Counted from the first letter of the stretch, positions 11,101-23,190 are shown. The stretch is 64,000 nt of DNA from Tillandsia leiboldiana (GCA_029204045.2 CM055082.1:995315-1059314), one strand, 5' to 3'. Numbers and translations are program-made. Notes: generated by a model from the letters alone, not told the origin.

Positions 11101-13549
11101 CTGATCACTAGTAATCAGTAATTTGTACTGACATACATATTTCTTCAGGATCGTGATATTATGTAATAATTCGAAATATGATTCACAGATTCATTTGAAT
11201 ATTTACATTTGTTTGCAGGGCAAAGGGTCATTGGCGAACCAGTAGTTTCTGGGTTGGTCCTTGATGATTCTTGGCTTTGGCACCCTGACTTCACAACTGC
11301 TGCAAAGCAAGTATCATCATTTTCAGTTATCTTTTATTTGTGTGGTAATTAATATTCAATTGTTTGAAATATTCTTCTAATGATTTAGGTATTTGATGAG
11401 CCCTCCTATAAGGAAGGCTGGACATGGTGAAGTCCTCCAAGCTGCCCTTTCGGCTGGAAGTTTACAGGTAAATTTATATTTTTAAGATTGAATATTTACT
11501 GTTTCAGTTTTTATATTAGGATTTGTATTAACAGTCTTCGGTTAAATTGCACGTAAACAAATAAAACGTGAAATTCCTCTATTACACAATCCCAATCTTA
11601 TCTAACCCTAATTCCAAGCTGGCTTTTTTCCACAATAAAGGAAAAAGAATATGTCTGTTTTTCCAGGTTTGTAACTTTGGGACTACCTTTTTAATATTTT
11701 GCAAGTTTAGGCCAAATTTTTAGCTGGAGATAAAAATGCACCCTTATTATTATTCTGATCTTTCTGAGGTGGGGTGAGGAAGGAGTTTAGAAAATCCACC
11801 TGAAGGTTTTAAGAAATAAAAAAGAAACCCTATGTTGTAAAAGAAAAGAGAAAAGAGGGGGCGGGGGCGGGGGTGCTCATTCTCTGCAAAATGGCCGCCC
11901 AAGCCTTTGTTACCTGACCATGTCATCAGACAATATTTAAATACAAGAACATTTTTTTTAGATTTTCAGTTGCACCATTCATAATGATAGGGCTATCTTC
12001 ATTTTCTCTTAGATAATCCTTATATCTGATGACTTCTTGATTACAAGCAACCACAATGTTGAGATCTTATTCTCGAATTCTACAGCTTGTAGGAACTGAT
12101 CACTGCGCATTCAATTCGACCCAAAAAGCTCTTGGTTTCAATGATTTTCGGAAAATTCCAAATGGTGTCAATGGTATGCTTGAGCATTGGTAACTCCGGT
12201 TTAAAATTAGAACAAAATAAAAAAAGAGAAAAGTTTAGCAGCATTTTCCAGAATAATATAAGTCAAGGTTCCTAATATTCTTCCCGTTTGTGCTGCATTT
12301 AAATCCAGGCATAGAGGAGAGGATGCATTTAATTTGGGATACAATGGTGGTAAGCTGACTAATGTGCTATTTTGTTCATACGTAGTGATTTGAATTACAA
12401 TTTCTTGTTAATTCCCGAAAAGCCTATGTGTATTCATTGAACCACAACATTGATGCAGGAAACTGGTCAAATAAGTGTTACTGATTACGTCAGAATAACA
12501 AGCACAGAATGGTACATTATTTGGATGAATATTTGTATAACATTATTGTTTTGATCATGAGACTATCTTTTCTTCTCATCTTATTTTGTTTCCTAACCAC
12601 ATTGATGAAAGTTTCATTCTTTCATCATTCACTGTATATCAACTATAATTATATTTAAGATTTTAATCTCATCTTTTGCAGTGCTAGAATATTCAATATA
12701 TATCCACAGAAAGGAGTAATACTAGAAGGATCGGATGCTGATTTAATTATCCTAAATCCTAATGCAAGCTTCAGGGTAACTTCTGCTTCTCATCATTCAA
12801 GATCAGACACAAATGTTTATGAGGGAAGAACTGGAAAGGTAATTATTGCTTACTGAGTATTTAACTTATATGTTCTTCTTCAAGTCTGTTGCACTGTCTG
12901 TCCCTACACTTTTACCTAAGCAGATCATTCCATGAACTTTACCTCTATTGCAACTACGGACCTTAAGTACCAAATGGCACTTTGTTGAAAGTTCATGGAC
13001 AATCCACGCATTTTGTCCTATAAAAATAGCAGAAAAACAAACCTTTGTTACAGCCTACTGCAGAAGTGAGGCTTCCGGAGAAGTATTATTTAAGTAAAGT
13101 TATTCAGAAAAGCACTAGCATTATTTTGGATCGAAATCTCTTTAACAACTCACTGCACTTGAAGCAAAAGCTTTGAATTGGAGCCCCTATATTTGAGGCC
13201 CAAAAGCTCATTTTAGCCTCACGCTACAGCAAAAGCTCCATATCTTCCACCAACTATATGCCTGTTTTCTGAAAGCCTATGCCTTTTGGTTATAAATAAG
13301 CTACTGAAGCAGTTCAAATCACTTCATTGCTGAAATACTGCAATTCATTGGATTCAGGGAAAAGTTGAAGTGACGATTTCGAGAGGTAGAGTTGTGTGGG
13401 AGGATGACACGCTGAAGGTTACGCCCGGTTTGGGGCGGTACATCAAAATGCAGCCTTTCGGTTATCTCTTTGATGGTCTTGAGAAGGTCGATGCTGCGTA
13501 CTTGGCTTCTCTCCGTGCTCCTGTTCAGAGGAGCAGAGCTTCATCTTGA
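8133..13549 (+). CDS. PYD2: Dihydropyrimidinase (5,6-dihydropyrimidine amidohydrolase)
   Basis: Thirteen exons: 8133-8309, 8396-8545, 9145-9196, 9565-9834, 10227-10438, 10805-10925, 11219-11306, 11389-11467, 12086-12173, 12309-12349, 12459-12511, 12682-12838, 13358-13549; 559 residues. It performs the second step of uracil/thymine catabolism, opening the dihydropyrimidine ring to N-carbamoyl-beta-amino acids. Metal site of the cyclic amidohydrolase family: GGIDPHTHLEMD (H132, H134), carboxylated-lysine motif FMAYKGAL (K228), VHAENGD (H255), VVHVMS (H311), GTDHC (D388). The N-terminus is a long hydrophobic segment with a His-Leu repeat followed by a leucine run, consistent with a signal peptide as in Arabidopsis PYD2. 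The intron after exon 7 is GC-AG (11307-11388): only this choice restores KYLMSPPIR. Intron 3 contains a duplicated, dead copy of the end of exon 3. The stop is TGA at 13547-13549. Confidence 0.95.
8216..8256 (+). repeat. (CCATCT)n coding microsatellite
   Basis: Seven or so hexanucleotide units inside exon 1 of dihydropyrimidinase, read as alternating His-Leu. It extends the predicted signal peptide and is probably length-variable between individuals. Confidence 0.85.
9169..9564 (+). repeat. Tandem duplication of exon 3 end plus intron 3
   Basis: Sequence 9169-9370 (GCGACTGGGAAGTATGTCATGCCAG, then intron) is repeated with divergence at 9376-9564 (GCGACTGGGAAATATGTCATGCGAG...). Shared stretches include CTTGATGCATATGTG, ATATCCTCAAC and AAGTAGA(T/C)ATATTGATGTATTG. 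In the second copy the donor CAG|GTGACT has become GAG|ATGACT. The internal acceptor-like end TTTGTAACAAT lacks the AG seen in the functional TTTGTAACAG at 9564. Confidence 0.85.
9905..10172. mobile_element. Short inverted-repeat element in dihydropyrimidinase intron 4
   Basis: The left end TTTGGCCAGGCCGGTGCTTCTCAGAAG and the right end in reverse TTTGGTCTAGCTTTCAGAACTGCTTCTC are imperfect inverted repeats. Similar GCTTCT/AGAAGC-rich blocks occur in introns of other genes in this window. No ORF is present. The type suggested is a small non-autonomous DNA transposon. Confidence 0.5.
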
Positions 13550-13963
13550 GGTATGTACTATGTTCATGCTGTAAACACAAAGTATAGAAAATAAGACCGG
13601 AGTTTGCTCAAGAAAAGCCAATAATTTCAGTAACTTATAGGTTAATATAAAGAGACCAGGGTTGTAGATGTAATCTTTGTTCAGCTTCTTAAGATTCTTG
13701 TATATGTCATTAGCAGTGGACTTAATTACATATGCAGAATGTGTAAATAAGTAAACTTGTCAACTACTCAAGATGATATGGGTAAAGCTTAGTTGTTTCG
13801 AGTAATGTTTTTCTCCTTCCAAATTTCTGTATGTTTCTCCTTGAAAACTAACTAAAAACATCCCTCTACTCCTACCCTCCACCCTATCTTTCTACGTACG
13901 TGCTTTGGATACACCGAGTCCTATCCAATGTTTTTGTTTATCTCTTAATCCCTGTCCGTAAAT

Positions 13964-14071
13964 GGCACCTTTCGCGCACGTCCGCATTAGGATGCGTGCT
14001 CATGTGGTGCGCATTGAGATTACCTCGTGAATAGATCTCAACGCTAATCAGCCTCGTGCGAAAGGGCGTCC
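13964..14071. repeat. Imperfect foldback between dihydropyrimidinase and CDPK
   Basis: The left arm GGCACCTTTCGCGCACGTCCGCATTAG pairs with the right arm, which in reverse reads GACGCCCTTTCGCACGAGGCTGATTAG. An inner pair GCATTGAGATT / GCGTTGAGATC follows. The block is GC-rich compared with its surroundings. It may be a small element or a relic. The rest of 13550-14820 is 3' flank of the upstream gene, a TA run at about 14205-14239, and the CT-rich CDPK leader (14540-14820). Confidence 0.4.
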
Positions 14072-14198
14072 TATCGCTCGTAAGTTTTTCTACACGTACG
14101 TAACTGCTCCTTTTAGAATTCGTCTGAAATGATGGCTCAAATGTCGTCTAAATACGCGGTAAAAGATGATCTACCATTAGTAGCATCTTTTCACCACC

Positions 14199-14241
<43 letters not shown>

Positions 14242-14820
14242 GCCCAAATGGAAGGTGCCAAATGTTCTCTTTTTTTTTTTTTTGTCCAAAATACTTTTCA
14301 CTGAGGGCCCAAACAATTGGGCCATGGGACTGCAATATGTATGATACGAGGCCCAATGGCTTCTGACAGAGTTTTCTCGATCTGAGCCTTTCGCCAATCT
14401 ACTGCTCAGATTGCGCATTCATTCTCCGTTTTTAAATAATAATGCTAATAATAACTAAAATAAAATTGAACAGTACTTACTACTCTGGCAGGCACATCAA
14501 AACATAATAATCTCCAAAACCGGAATAAAACCGTTTTTGTTGCACCCCTCTTCCCGCCATTCTCTCTCCACCCTTCCTTTTATCTCTCTCTCATCAAACT
14601 CCTCCTCCTCCTCAATTCTCTCCCCCACCGCTCAAATTCACCCCTCCTTTCTCATCTCAATCCGACCTGTCCCTCCTCTTCACCCCCCCCCTCCAACCCC
14701 TTTTCCTTCCTTTAATACTAAATTCCCTTCCAAAATCCCCTCCCCACCCCTCCATTAATTTTGCCTTCCCCTCCGCCTCACCCACCGGGCCCCCCGGCGC
14801 CGCCGCCCCCGCCCCCTTCC

Positions 14821-17786
14821 ATGGGCAACTGCTGCTCCAGCGCCAAATCTCAAGACCCGCCCGACTCCTCCACCACACCCAACAACCCCGCCGTCCCGTC
14901 CACGGCCTCCGCCAATGCCGCTCCCGCCAATGCCGCCCCTCCCAAACCCAACGCCCCGATCGGTCCCGTCCTCGGCCGGCCGATGGAGGACGTGCGCACC
15001 ACCTACTCCATCGGCAAAGAGCTCGGCCGGGGCCAGTTCGGCGTGACGCACCTCTGCACCCACAAGGCGACGGGCGAGAAGCTCGCGTGCAAGACCATCG
15101 CCAAGCGCAAGCTCGCCACCAAGGAGGACGTGGAGGACGTGCGGCGCGAAGTCCAGATCATGTACCACCTGTCGGGGCAGCCGAACATCGTCGAGCTGCG
15201 GGGCGCTTACGAGGACAAGCAGTCGGTGCACCTGGTGATGGAGCTGTGCGCGGGAGGGGAGCTGTTCGACCGGATCATCGCGCGGGGCCACTACACCGAG
15301 CGCGCTGCCGCCGCCCTGCTGCGGACCATCGTCCAGATCGTGCACACCTGCCACTCCATGGGAGTGATGCACCGCGACCTCAAGCCCGAGAACTTCCTCC
15401 TCCTCAGCAAGGACGAGGACGCCCCCCTCAAGGCCACCGATTTCGGCCTCTCCGTCTTCTTCAAGGAAGGTACTCCTCATTCTCTTCTCCTTCTTCTTCT
15501 CCTTCTTCTTCTTCTTCTTCTTCTTCATCACACTGTTGTATGCAGGAGAGGTGTTCAAGGACATAGTGGGCAGCGCCTACTACATTGCACCTGAGGTCCT
15601 AAAGAGAAAATATGGCCCTGAGGGTGATATTTGGAGCATAGGGGTCATGCTTTATATCCTTCTCTGCGGCGTCCCACCTTTCTGGGCTGGTACATTGTCG
15701 TAAACTCTCTCTCCTTCTCTCTTCTAAGGGCCTGCTTGAGTTTGTTTTTACTTCTCTGCTTTTAGCTGCAGTCATCTTTAGTAGAAACTCCCACGTCTGC
15801 TATAAAAAAATGAAAACAGGACGCTAAATTAAGATTTTTGAATCCTAAAAATAAAAGCTTTAATTCGGAGTTTCTACTTCTATTTGAGGTCCTAGTTTAA
15901 ACTTTACCCCTCCCCCTCCCCTCATTGAAATGTTAAAGCCTTTATATTTTCTTAATCTTTAATCTTGAGGATTTCGTTTATTTTCCCTCGCGGTAGAATA
16001 TAGAGGTATTAAAATTTCAATAAAAATTGTAAAACAATGATATTTGTAGGGTGTCTCCCTCCTCACACTCTTCAAAAATAAAATGGAACGACACAACGAG
16101 CTAACAAAAAATATTTTTCAATTTTTTTGTCCACCATTAGAATCGGAGCACGGTATTTTCAACTCAATCTTGCGCGGGCACATTGATTTCACGAGCGACC
16201 CCTGGCCGAACATCTCGTCTGGTGCGAAGGATCTCGTCCGCAAGATGCTCAACTCTGATCCTAAGCAAAGGCTCACAGCATTCCAAGTACTTAGTAAGTG
16301 TGATAAGAAGATTTATCATTTCCTCATATGATTCAAATATTAGGATATTACCAGTGGAGCTACTGATTTGTTATTGGTTTTTTATCCTAATTTTTAGTAT
16401 GGATAGAAATGATATGTGGTGTTTGGTGTTGTAGATCACCCATGGATCAAAGAGGATGGTGAAGCACCTGATACACCACTTGACAATGCTGTTCTCAACA
16501 GGTTGAAGCAGTTCAGGGCAATGAACCAGTTTAAGAAAGCTGCTTTGAGGGTAACTTTTTCTTCTCTTCTCTTGTATAAATTAATTTATTACTAGTTGAG
16601 TTCCCTTTGAATAAAACTGCTTTTATAGCCTTAAAAAACTGGTCTTCTTCAAGCAACTTTTTTCAAACAACACTTTTGCAGAAGTTCCAGCGAAGCCAGG
16701 AAGGCCCCTGATTTACTAATTTGTGCATCTTCTTTAGGATATTTCTTATTTTTCCTAAAGCTACTTTAGCCGTATTATTTATGCTTTGTACATCCGTTCT
16801 GCCTATCATTCATATTCTTTCTGCGGATTTTCGCAGGTTATAGCAGGATGCTTATCAGAGGAAGAGATTAAAGGGCTAAAGGAGATGTTCAAAAACATGG
16901 ACACAGACAACAGTGGGACTATAACCCTAGATGAGTTGAAGCAAGGACTAGCCAAGCAAGGAACAAAGCTCTCTGAATTTGAAGTTAAACAGTTAATGGA
17001 AGCTGTAAGTTAAACAGTGTAGAATTGAGATAATTTTCATAATCGGCGGGAACTTGATCTATTTCTTATTTCCTTGTAATATTGTTGTTATTTTTTAATA
17101 AAGGCTGATGCTGATGGAAATGGACTAATTGACTATGAAGAGTTCATCACAGCAACAGTGCACATGAATAGATTGGACAGAGAGGAGCACCTCTACACAG
17201 CTTTCCAATACTTTGACAAGGATAACAGTGGGTAGGTGCAAACTCAAAACAACCTAAGAAGTTACAAAAGGAAAAAAAGAGGAGGACATGAAAAATAAAA
17301 TAATCTACATATTAAGGCTATAAATCCTCCTAGGAAATAGGTAATTCGTTCTCGCTTATATTTTTCTTACATATCTTCTCATATATATATATATACATAT
17401 ATAATGATTCAGGTTCATCACGAAAGAAGAGCTTGAGCAAGCACTCAAGGAGAAGGGCTTGTATGATGGACAAGAAATCAAAGACATCATCTCCGAAGCC
17501 GACGCTGACAACGTAAGGAAAAGAAAAGAAAAGAAAAGGATTGAATCTTGTTTACCTTTTATATTATGACGATCGACGGCACACAAAAATGCACCACAAT
17601 TCTAGAATATAAATAGAAAATTAGCATACAAATCCATTCAATAGTACCTCCGAAAACTTCTTTTAATCACCAGTTATATTCTCACAATCGCAGGATGGAC
17701 GGATCAACTACACCGAGTTCGTGGCCATGATGAGGAAAGGGTGCCCGGATCCAAACCCAAAGAAGCGGCGCGACGTGGTCCTATAA
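14821..17786 (+). CDS. Calcium-dependent protein kinase (CDPK/CPK)
   Basis: Eight exons: 14821-15469, 15546-15689, 16141-16293, 16435-16550, 16837-17004, 17104-17231, 17413-17512, 17694-17786; 516 residues. Ser/Thr kinase directly activated by Ca2+. MGNCC gives an N-myristoylation glycine (G2) with palmitoylatable C4/C5, so membrane association is likely. A Pro/Ala/Ser-rich variable region follows to about residue 60. Kinase domain: glycine loop LGRGQFG (68-74), K91 in ACK, HRDLKPEN (D186), DFG (D207), GSAYYIAPEVL. The autoinhibitory junction (RLKQFRAMNQFKKAALRVIA) comes next. Four canonical EF-hands follow: DTDNSGTITLDE, DADGNGLIDYEE, DKDNSGFITKEE, DADNDGRINYTE, all with acidic positions intact. 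The C-terminus is short and basic (PKKRRDVVL). The start at 14821 rather than further upstream is decided by the myristoylation motif. The first exon is very GC-rich. Confidence 0.97.
15727..15902. mobile_element. Short element in CDPK intron 2
   Basis: Starts GGGCCTGCTTGAGTTTG and contains TTTACTTCTCTGCTTTTAGC. Its right part in reverse (CTAGGACCTCAAATAGAAGTAGAAACTCC) resembles the left. The composition is the same GCTTCT/AGAAG-rich type as the element in dihydropyrimidinase intron 4. Boundaries are approximate. Confidence 0.35.
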
Positions 17787-18831
17787 CAAACAAAAGAATG
17801 ACCCATCCATTTATTTTGGCATGGAGGACTAAATAGACTAAATTCAGAAAGCAAAAGAAGAGAGAGAGAGAGAGAGAAAAAAAGAAAACATTAATCAACT
17901 TGTGTACATGGAGAGATAATTTTTCACTTTCATCCTTGTGACTTCACTTGTTAATGAGAGCAATGTACTATATTTATAGTGGGATAGACTTGGATGGGTG
18001 TGAAAATTAACTCAATTGCTATGGGGGTTTGGGGGGAATGGTGATATATAATTCCTATGTTGTTTTCACCATCTAGGGCTTCAGTTTGCATTTGTTTCAG
18101 TATACTGCTAATTGTTCTAAGTATAATTGTATTTTTGGATTGGCTACTGTGTGGTTTGAGAGGATTGTTCAGATCTTTTCACCTTAATAACTTATCAGAT
18201 ATATAGGAGGATCTACAATTTAACATATTAGAGGCCACAAAGTAGAACAATTTGACATTTTTAGTTAAGAGTATATATTGTGAGCAAGATGATTAATCAT
18301 TCGGAAGTAAGTGTATTAGGCTTATTATTTTTTTATTTAATATCATAATTCAGAACTTAAAAAAGAGTCTTTGTAGCTATCTTTGATAAATCTGGTAGAA
18401 CTTGATGCATATTCTCTAACTCTACTGAATAAGCTGAAACCATTTTGATGTAATTGCTTAGTTTGATTAGGTGTTAATCTAAGTTTTGATTAGATGTAGT
18501 TGATGGTTCCAAATATAAAGCAAAAAGAAAAAGAGTACCATAGTTCCGAATTTCCTCTTTTTCTCAAGCAAAATATTTTGACAAACAAAAATATCTTTGC
18601 TCATGTTACTGGCTATGATCAATTCCCCAACTTCATTTTTTTTTGTTTGTCAATTGAGTCTCCAATTTTTTTTAATTGGCTATGATCAATTCATGGAGGG
18701 ACAAAATATGGTTTTACTTTTACTTTACTTCTTCCCTAAATTTATTCAGAAAATATATGAATCTACAATTAATTCTACACTTGAGTCACCTTACAATTAA
18801 TTAATAAAATGGTACAATACAAACATCTCTC

Positions 18832-18871
<40 letters not shown>

Positions 18872-19043
18872 GGTGGAGAAAATGTGGGCATAATCCATTT
18901 GTGTCTTCCAGTGAGGAAGAAGAGGAAGTATAAGAAGAGATAAAAAACTACACATAAGCAAACATTAAAAAAAAAAACACACTTAAAAAAATCTCTTAAA
19001 ATATTTATTATTAAATAAAAATTAAAATTTAAAATATTAAATA
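17787..19043. other. CDPK 3' flank and AT-rich spacer
   Basis: Holds the presumed 3' UTR (to about 18000, with a short GA run near 17860-17878), AT-rich sequence, and an (ATT)n microsatellite at about 18830-18871. No gene is seen. The open frames here are short and AT-driven. Confidence 0.6.
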
Positions 19044-19060
19044 GCTGGAATAGCTCAGTT

Positions 19061-19093
<33 letters not shown>

Positions 19094-19117
19094 AAGGTTC
19101 AAGCCCTTCTTCTAGCG
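19044..19117 (+). tRNA. trnN-GUU: tRNA-Asn (anticodon GTT)
   Basis: A 74-nt cloverleaf. Acceptor stem GCTGGAA pairs with TTCTAGC; the A box is TAGCTCAGTTGG; the anticodon loop is CTGTTAA. The B box is GGTTCAAGCCC, and the T stem GAAGG/CCTTC is fully paired although plant copies I remember have GGAGG/CCTCC, i.e. a compensated change. There is no intron and no encoded CCA. The Pol III terminator is probably the T5 in GTATTTTTAA just downstream (19118-19127). It is a nuclear-type eukaryotic gene. The 3' part and its flank recur, altered, in the tandem array behind it. Confidence 0.95.
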
Positions 19118-19129
19118 TATTTTTAATAT

Positions 19130-19600
19130 AAATTTTTTTTTTGGTGTATTTAATGTCAAAGTTTTTAGATGATATAAGTTTTTTTTTTTTGGTGTATTTA
19201 ATGTCAAAGTTTTTAGATGATATAAGTTTTTTTTTTTTGGTGTATTTAATGTCAAAGTTTTTAGATGATATAAGTTTTTTTTTTTTGGTGTATTTAATGT
19301 CAAAGTTTTTAGATGATATAAGTTTTTTTGAACCTTCGACCTTCTTGTAACGTATTTTTAATATAGTTTTTTTATTGATGTATTTAATGTCAAAGTTTTT
19401 AGATGATATAAGTTTTCTTGAACCTTCGACCTTTTTCTTGCGTATTTTTAATATTTTTTTTTTGATGTATTTAATGTCAAAGTTTTTGGATGATATAAGT
19501 TTTTTCTTTCTTCTCGCGTGTTTTTTTTTTTTTTTTTGGGTGTATTTAATGTCAAAGTTTTTTTTTAGTTTTAGTGTATTTAATGTTAATTAAAATAAGT
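19130..19600. repeat. Tandem array with 48-bp units and tRNA-derived segments
   Basis: The unit GGTGTATTTAATGTCAAAG continues with TTTTTAGATGATATAAGT and a T-run. It starts at 19143, 19191, 19239 and 19287, exactly 48 bases apart and almost identical. Further diverged copies lie at about 19376, 19466 and 19540. Between later copies lie GAACCTTCGACCTT (about 19330 and 19420) and C(G/T)TATTTTTAATAT, matching parts of the adjacent tRNA and its flank. More degraded TTTTAGTGTATTTAATGTTAAT units continue to about 19900. Because 48 is a multiple of 3, a spurious repetitive open frame appears on both strands. Confidence 0.9.
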
Positions 19601-19899
19601 TTTCCAAGTTTTAGTGCATTTAATGTTAATTCACTTTTTTATACTTTTAGTGTACTTAATGTTAATTAACATAAGTTTTTTAAGTTTTAGTGCATTTAAT
19701 GTTAATTGACTTTTTTGGATGATGATATAAGTTTTTTATTGTTTTAGTATATTTAATATTAATGTTTTTTTTTAGTTTTAGTGTATTTAATGTTAATTAA
19801 AATAAGTTTTTCAAGTTTTAGTGCATTTAATGTTAATTGATTTTTTTGGATGATGACATAAGTTTTTTTATTGTTTTAGTATATTTAATATTAATTTTA

Positions 19900-22800
19900 A
19901 TTTTTAAATAGTCAAAATATCTTATGGAGCGGATATATCAAATTTTCGTAGTTTTTGGATCTATGCTAGATCAATGTTTTTGGATCTATCCGGTGGTCAT
20001 ATTAATCTGTCATAGTTTTTGGATCTATAATTTTTTTTTTTTGGATTTATGTTGGTGAATTTTTATTTTAGACCGTGATCATATTAGTTTTGTTGTTATC
20101 CAACTCAATAAAAAATAATAAAAAAATATTTTTATGTTATAGTACTGTTAATTAGAAAGTAATTCAACTTAGATGAGGATTATTATAAAAGTTTATGCCA
20201 GATTTATATTGAAGTTCAAATATTATTTGTTCATTTTTAAAAAAGTAATTTTTTTTTTATTTTTTATATATAATTCTGGCTTATTAAATATTAATTATTT
20301 ATATAAATGGTCACATCATCTTATGGAGTAGTCATGTCATTTTTTCATAGATTTTGGACATATACTTGAGATGTTGATCTTAAATAATGATCATATCATT
20401 TTAGATAGTGATTACCTCAGCTGAGTCACTGCTCAACTCAACAAGTAATAACAAAACTAACATATCTTATGCTGTAATATTATTAATTAGAAAGATTATG
20501 AAAAATATCTACATAGTGCATTTATTAAAATTTCGAATAATACTTGCTCACTTTAAAACAACAATACTATTTTTACACTAAAATAATAAATGTATATCTT
20601 ACTTCTTATCTTTTTAAGAGTTAATATTTATGTTAAGTTTAATTATCAATTTCTTATTTTCAAGAAAAATGCTATTAGTACATTTCAAGTATGATGTATA
20701 TCTTACATTCCATCTATTTCGAGAATAAATTTTACTAATTACTTCGAAATAACTAGTGGGAAAGACTTCATCTTTGGATGAGTCAGATGTGTCGGATCGT
20801 TGGCGCTAACCATTAATCCAAAAAAACTTGAGTAGTTAGAAATACGCAATCAATTCACTTAAAGCGTATAGACACAGCGCCCACGGGTCTAGACGGACTC
20901 AACCCATTTGGACATTAGGTCTATTGTTGGATCTCATGCCGTTAGATTTTTTATGAACCGTACCTCCACTTAATTTATTAGGCTTACCTAACTTAATTTA
21001 TTAATTTTTTGAATATATAAAGTTAGACATATTTTTAATCCATAAATAAAAAATCATCATGATATACATTATACACCTTATTTGAAATACATGAACATAA
21101 TTGCTCTATTTTTAATATTAATAATTTTTTAAAAAAAATTAAATCTTTGAATGGATGTATGTAAGATTTATACTCAACTTTTAAGTGTACAAAACATTTA
21201 TCCTTTTAAAAAAAATGTAAAAGCAACAAAGTTGTAAAAACATACAGGAACAATTAATTACTGCAATTTAATTCATAAAAGAAAAGGCTATATCCTAGAA
21301 ATGGTGATTCATTCATTTATTGTAGGCATGTTTGGTATTGAAATTATTTAAAGGATAAGGAAGATATTTTTTTTATCCCTCTAAATATATCAGAAACTAT
21401 GAGAATATTTTGTTTCAGTATAATTAAAATAAGTGAGAATTACTGTTCTCACTCTTTCCAACTATTCTCTTATTACTTTTTTTTCTTAAATACTCTCTCA
21501 CATCTCCCGAATCACTATCTCTCACTTCATTATTACATAATAAAATTTGAGGACAAAAAAATTATTTAAAACAACTAATACTCTTTATTCTTTTTATTCA
21601 TCATTATCATACCAAACACAAAATCTTTTATTCATGAAATTATTCTAAACGCTTTTTTACACTAGTTCCATATTTTATACTTATTCATGTAAATACATCT
21701 TTCATTTACTAATTTTTGGAATATCATCAATATATTATTTGCTGTTGTTGTTCGACTCTACCATACTTAATTTGAGCAAACATTTTTTTAAATTATTTTC
21801 CAGAATAATTTAGTCACCTAATCTTATTTAAAAAGAAATTAATATTTAATTATCTTACCAAAAGATTTGGGGAACTATCAACTAACTTTTTTTTTTTTTT
21901 TTTCTAATTTATCCCGTTTCTTAAACACTCTCACCTTTATAAAAAAAACATGTATCAATTTCAATTCACATTTCAATATTATTTCAATAGAATATTAAAA
22001 TTTTAAATAATTATTAAATTTAAAAACAAAAATTTGCTGAAGTCAAAATTCCACTGCAAAATAGGAGATATAGTCGTTTTTTTTTTTTTTTTTTTTTGGA
22101 TAAAAATGTGTGCAACCTATCTAAACGGATTTGAGTAATATTTTGAATTTTGATTTTGCTACCTAATTTTTCGATTTAAAATTTAATTTTAAATTTTAAA
22201 TGTATTATTTATCTTTACAAGTTTAGTTAGTATAGTTTATATAATTCTCACAGCTATATATTTATTAAAATAAATAATTAATTCAAATTTTACAGTTAAA
22301 ATGTTATTAACTGACTCAAAATAAAAAAATTTAAAAGTTAGATAGTAAAATTAAAATTTAAAAAAATTTAGTAATTAGATCAAAATATTCATAATTTAGA
22401 TAAATTTTATATATTTTAATCTTTTGTTTTATAAATTTTATAATCAAAGTATCATTCACGGATTAAAATAGCATTTTCTTGTTTTATTGTTGAAAAATGT
22501 AGAATTTTCTTAATAATAATATAGTAATTAGAGTAATACTACTTGTACATTCAAACCAAAATATATATATATATATTTGCCATACGTTTTAAATAAAAAA
22601 TACGAAATAGTATTACTGTATAATTTGGTGATTGGGGTGTAAAATTTAAGTCCCATTTATTCAAAAATAAAATATTTTTTATTAGTTATTTCAAAATAAC
22701 TAATAAATTTTAAAATTAGTAAAATATAAAATATACATTCCAAATAAAAAAAATATTATCCATATATTTAAAATTAAATATATAATATATATTCCATTCA

Positions 22801-23000
22801 TTTCAAAATAAAAATTTATTTATTAATAATTTTTAAATAATTAATAAAATTTATCTCATTCTAATTTTTGAGGTATCTAACATTTGAGATATAAAAAAGC
22901 ATCTTTTCCTTTCCATAATATGGTAGAAGGAAGGAAAATGCTTTTGCAAAATGGTCCCACTGGTATTATTAATTGCGAAGAAGTACTTTAATTATTCAAA
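19900..23000. other. AT-rich gene desert
   Basis: No coding region is recognised. The sequence is AT-rich with T-runs (about 21890-21903, 22079-22097). Degenerate palindromic blocks at about 20685-20780 and 22625-22900 (e.g. TTATTAGTTATTTCAAAATAACTAATAAA) look like decayed MITEs of the type seen near 7.8 kb. A slightly GC-richer patch at about 20800-20960 is unidentified. Confidence 0.55.
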
Positions 23001-23053
23001 TTGAAGAGTTCCATTAAATCCGTCAAGGGAAGTATCAGATGCTCCGACACTTT

Positions 23054-23054
23054 T

Positions 23055-23097
<43 letters not shown>

Positions 23098-23152
23098 ATA
23101 TAGAAGTCACCGTCACCTCCTCCGCCTCAATAAGGAGTCGCGCACTCACAAA

Positions 23153-23190
<38 letters not shown>

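Noticed and set aside
14755..15564. 269-codon minus-strand ORF over CDPK exon 1
   Set aside because: It is antisense to a clear kinase domain and consists of GC-rich low-complexity residues.
19112..19593. Repetitive ORFs on both strands in the 48-bp array (VYLMSKFLDDISFF-type units)
   Set aside because: The open frames exist only because the repeat length is a multiple of three and the sequence is T-rich. No start context, composition or homology supports a protein.
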